NCBI RefSeq assembly: GCF_039542345.1
Contig: NZ_BAABHY010000005.1
Span: forward strand, 248,001 to 312,000
Direction of reading: 5' to 3'
Length of the DNA: 64,000 bases
DNA from: Orbus sasakiae
GTDB lineage: Bacteria; Pseudomonadota; Gammaproteobacteria; Enterobacterales; Orbaceae
The notes under the pieces are model-generated. The model was not told the origin of the DNA. It saw only the letters and a list, made by a program, of their open reading frames with translations, and searched no databases. Every line of letters starts with the position of its first letter. The first letter of the stretch is position 1. Position numbers and translations under genes: made by a program. Below are positions 63,015-64,000 of the stretch, piece after piece.

Positions 63015-63614
63015 TTAATGGTTAGAAGAATCTGATTTACGGCTAGTTTCAAATAGGAACCAAGCACGTTGTTCTGCTTCGTTAATCCATTCTTCAATTA
63101 AACTTGCTGTTGCTGTATCGTTGTATTTATCACAAATATCGTGAGCACTACGCATACGAGAAGTCAGTTTAATATTATCTTGGCATAATTCTCTTAACAT
63201 ATCTGATGGCTCTACATAATCAGCATTGTTATCACTGATACTTTGTAATTTAGAGATATGTCCAATAGAACGTAGTGTTGTACCACCTAATTTACGTACG
63301 CGTTCTGCGATAGGATCGGTCATGGCAAAAATTTCATCACCTTGCTCATCAAACATTAAATGATAGTCACGGAAATGCGGGCCACTGACATGCCAATGGA
63401 AATTCTTTGTTTTTAAATATAATGCAAACACATCAGCTAAAACAGAGTTCATCGCTGCAGAAATATCACGTGATGCGTTTTCACCTAAATCGGTAGGAAA
63501 TAAAAGAGGTGCTTTTTGCAGTTCTTTAGCTTTTGTTACATTAACAGATGATGCTTTTGTTACTTTTTTTGCGGGTGCTGCTTTCATTTTAGCAGTAGAT
63601 GCACTTTTAGCCAT
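63015..63614 (-). CDS. dps: Dps ferritin-like DNA-protection protein, extended basic N-terminus
   Basis: Dps oxidises and stores iron and coats DNA in starvation or oxidative stress. At 199 residues it exceeds E. coli Dps (167) by an N-terminal tail. Residues 1-36 are rich in Lys, Ala, Ser and Thr (KMKAAPAKKVTKASS), suited to DNA contact. The four-helix core has KTKNFHWHVSGPHFRDYHLMFDEQ with the ferroxidase histidines and acidic residues, and the DPIAERVRKLGG segment. ATG at 63614 with AAGGAG upstream is a firm start. No OxyR or Fur site was recognised upstream. Confidence 0.94.
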   Translation of the reverse strand: MAKSASTAKMKAAPAKKVTKASSVNVTKAKELQKAPLLFPTDLGENASRDISAAMNSVLADVFALYLKTKNFHWHVSGPHFRDYHLMFDEQGDEIFAMTDPIAERVRKLGGTTLRSIGHISKLQSISDNNADYVEPSDMLRELCQDNIKLTSRMRSAHDICDKYNDTATASLIEEWINEAEQRAWFLFETSRKSDSSNH

Positions 63615-64000
63615 AATAAATCTCCTTATTTAACCATACTTGCATGTCAGTTTAAATTCAGTAATAACGCTGTGGTTATTATTTATAAACTTACAACCTT
63701 CATACGTTAATGTCCAGTTAAATAAGAAAATTTTTAACTATTGCTGCCATTTAAAAATTTGCACATGGTGGTGAATTGTTGATTATTTAAACGCCGTTGC
63801 AATCACGTGTTACCGCGAGTGACGTGTATAAATTTGATGGATATTTTGGCTGTGATTTAGCGCATCAATGACAATAAAATTTAGCACAATTGAACACCAA
63901 AGATCTTGAATATCGATTGGCAACGTTAGCCTATTTACCGTAATTTTTGGTTATCATTTGGGGCGCTTTTTTAATCAGCAATCCCCAAACAATAATCATA
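63615..64000. other. Right-edge region without a recognisable gene (386 bp)
   Basis: It contains the dps promoter region and then no convincing gene. The last 45 bases hold an inverted repeat TTTGGGG (63957-63963) with CCCCAAA (63983-63989). On the minus strand short open stretches (for example 63806-63922, beginning LTLPIDIQDLWCSIVL) are interrupted by stops. Such a fragment could be the remnant of a gene, but I cannot name it. Confidence 0.35.

Noticed and set aside
1..64000. CRISPR array, prophage, insertion sequence, tRNA or rRNA genes
   Set aside because: No regularly spaced direct repeats, integrase or transposase, tRNA-like clover-leaf or rRNA sequence was seen on reading both strands; coding density and synteny are those of core chromosome.

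Overview
The window reads as chromosomal DNA of a low-GC gammaproteobacterium. Almost every protein aligns end to end with an Enterobacteriaceae/Pasteurellaceae counterpart, and several blocks keep E. coli gene order: ftsY-ftsE-ftsX-rpoH, rpsB-tsf-pyrH-frr, prfB-lysS, glmU-glmS, hemE-yjaG-hupA, dnaE next to accA, mutH next to a terC/ygdQ gene, and sdaC-sdaA. AT-rich codon use, together with HutW/X heme genes and a Pasteurellaceae-type shikimate dehydrogenase-like protein, suggests a host-associated lineage such as Orbaceae (Gilliamella/Orbus-like). That placement is inference from recognition, not from a search.

Layout. 1-6.3 kb: the 3' part of asd, then the GlcNAc block: nagC, nagA and nagB (minus strand) divergent from nagE. 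6.4-12 kb: rluE, an AroE-like gene, ftsYEX, rpoH and a small membrane protein. 12-15.2 kb: frr, pyrH, tsf and rpsB on the minus strand, with a probable S2 autoregulatory leader. 15.4-18.7 kb: a YidG/YidH (DUF202) pair and the copper ATPase copA behind a CueR-type promoter. 18.7-25.3 kb: proS, ada, sdaC, sdaA and an XRE regulator. 25.4-30.6 kb: dnaE, accA, dgkA. 30.6-36 kb (minus): qseC, qseB, a MATE transporter, aspC, syd. 36-37.5 kb: ppnN. 37.6-45.2 kb: a heme acquisition and degradation island with divergent promoters and Fur boxes. 45.4-48.9 kb: sodA, prfB (programmed frameshift), lysS. 49.2-53.3 kb: chitoporin and periplasmic chitobiase. 53.5-55.7 kb: hupA, yjaG, hemE. 56-64 kb: glmU, glmS, argA, mutH, terC, an FMN reductase, dps, and an edge region without a recognisable gene.

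How the genes fit together. Two themes stand out. The first is amino-sugar metabolism. ChiP and Chb import and cleave chitin oligosaccharides. NagE takes up GlcNAc, NagA and NagB degrade it, GlmS and GlmU make UDP-GlcNAc, and NagC is the expected common regulator. CRP-type and NagC-like sites are visible upstream of nagE/nagB and of chiP. The second theme is iron and heme: a receptor and binding protein face an operon of radical-SAM heme degradation (HutW), a heme carrier (HutX), a probable anaerobilin reductase and the ABC permease and ATPase. Mn-SOD follows, and dps lies further on.

I see no prophage, insertion sequence, CRISPR array, toxin-antitoxin or defence system, and no tRNA or rRNA. 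I found no convincing undescribed system. The most useful observations concern regulation and small features: the prfB recoding site, the CueR promoter, the S2 leader, the NagC/CRP arrangement at chiP, the split heme locus, a TTG-start small membrane protein after rpoH, and hairpins without U-tracts at several gene junctions.
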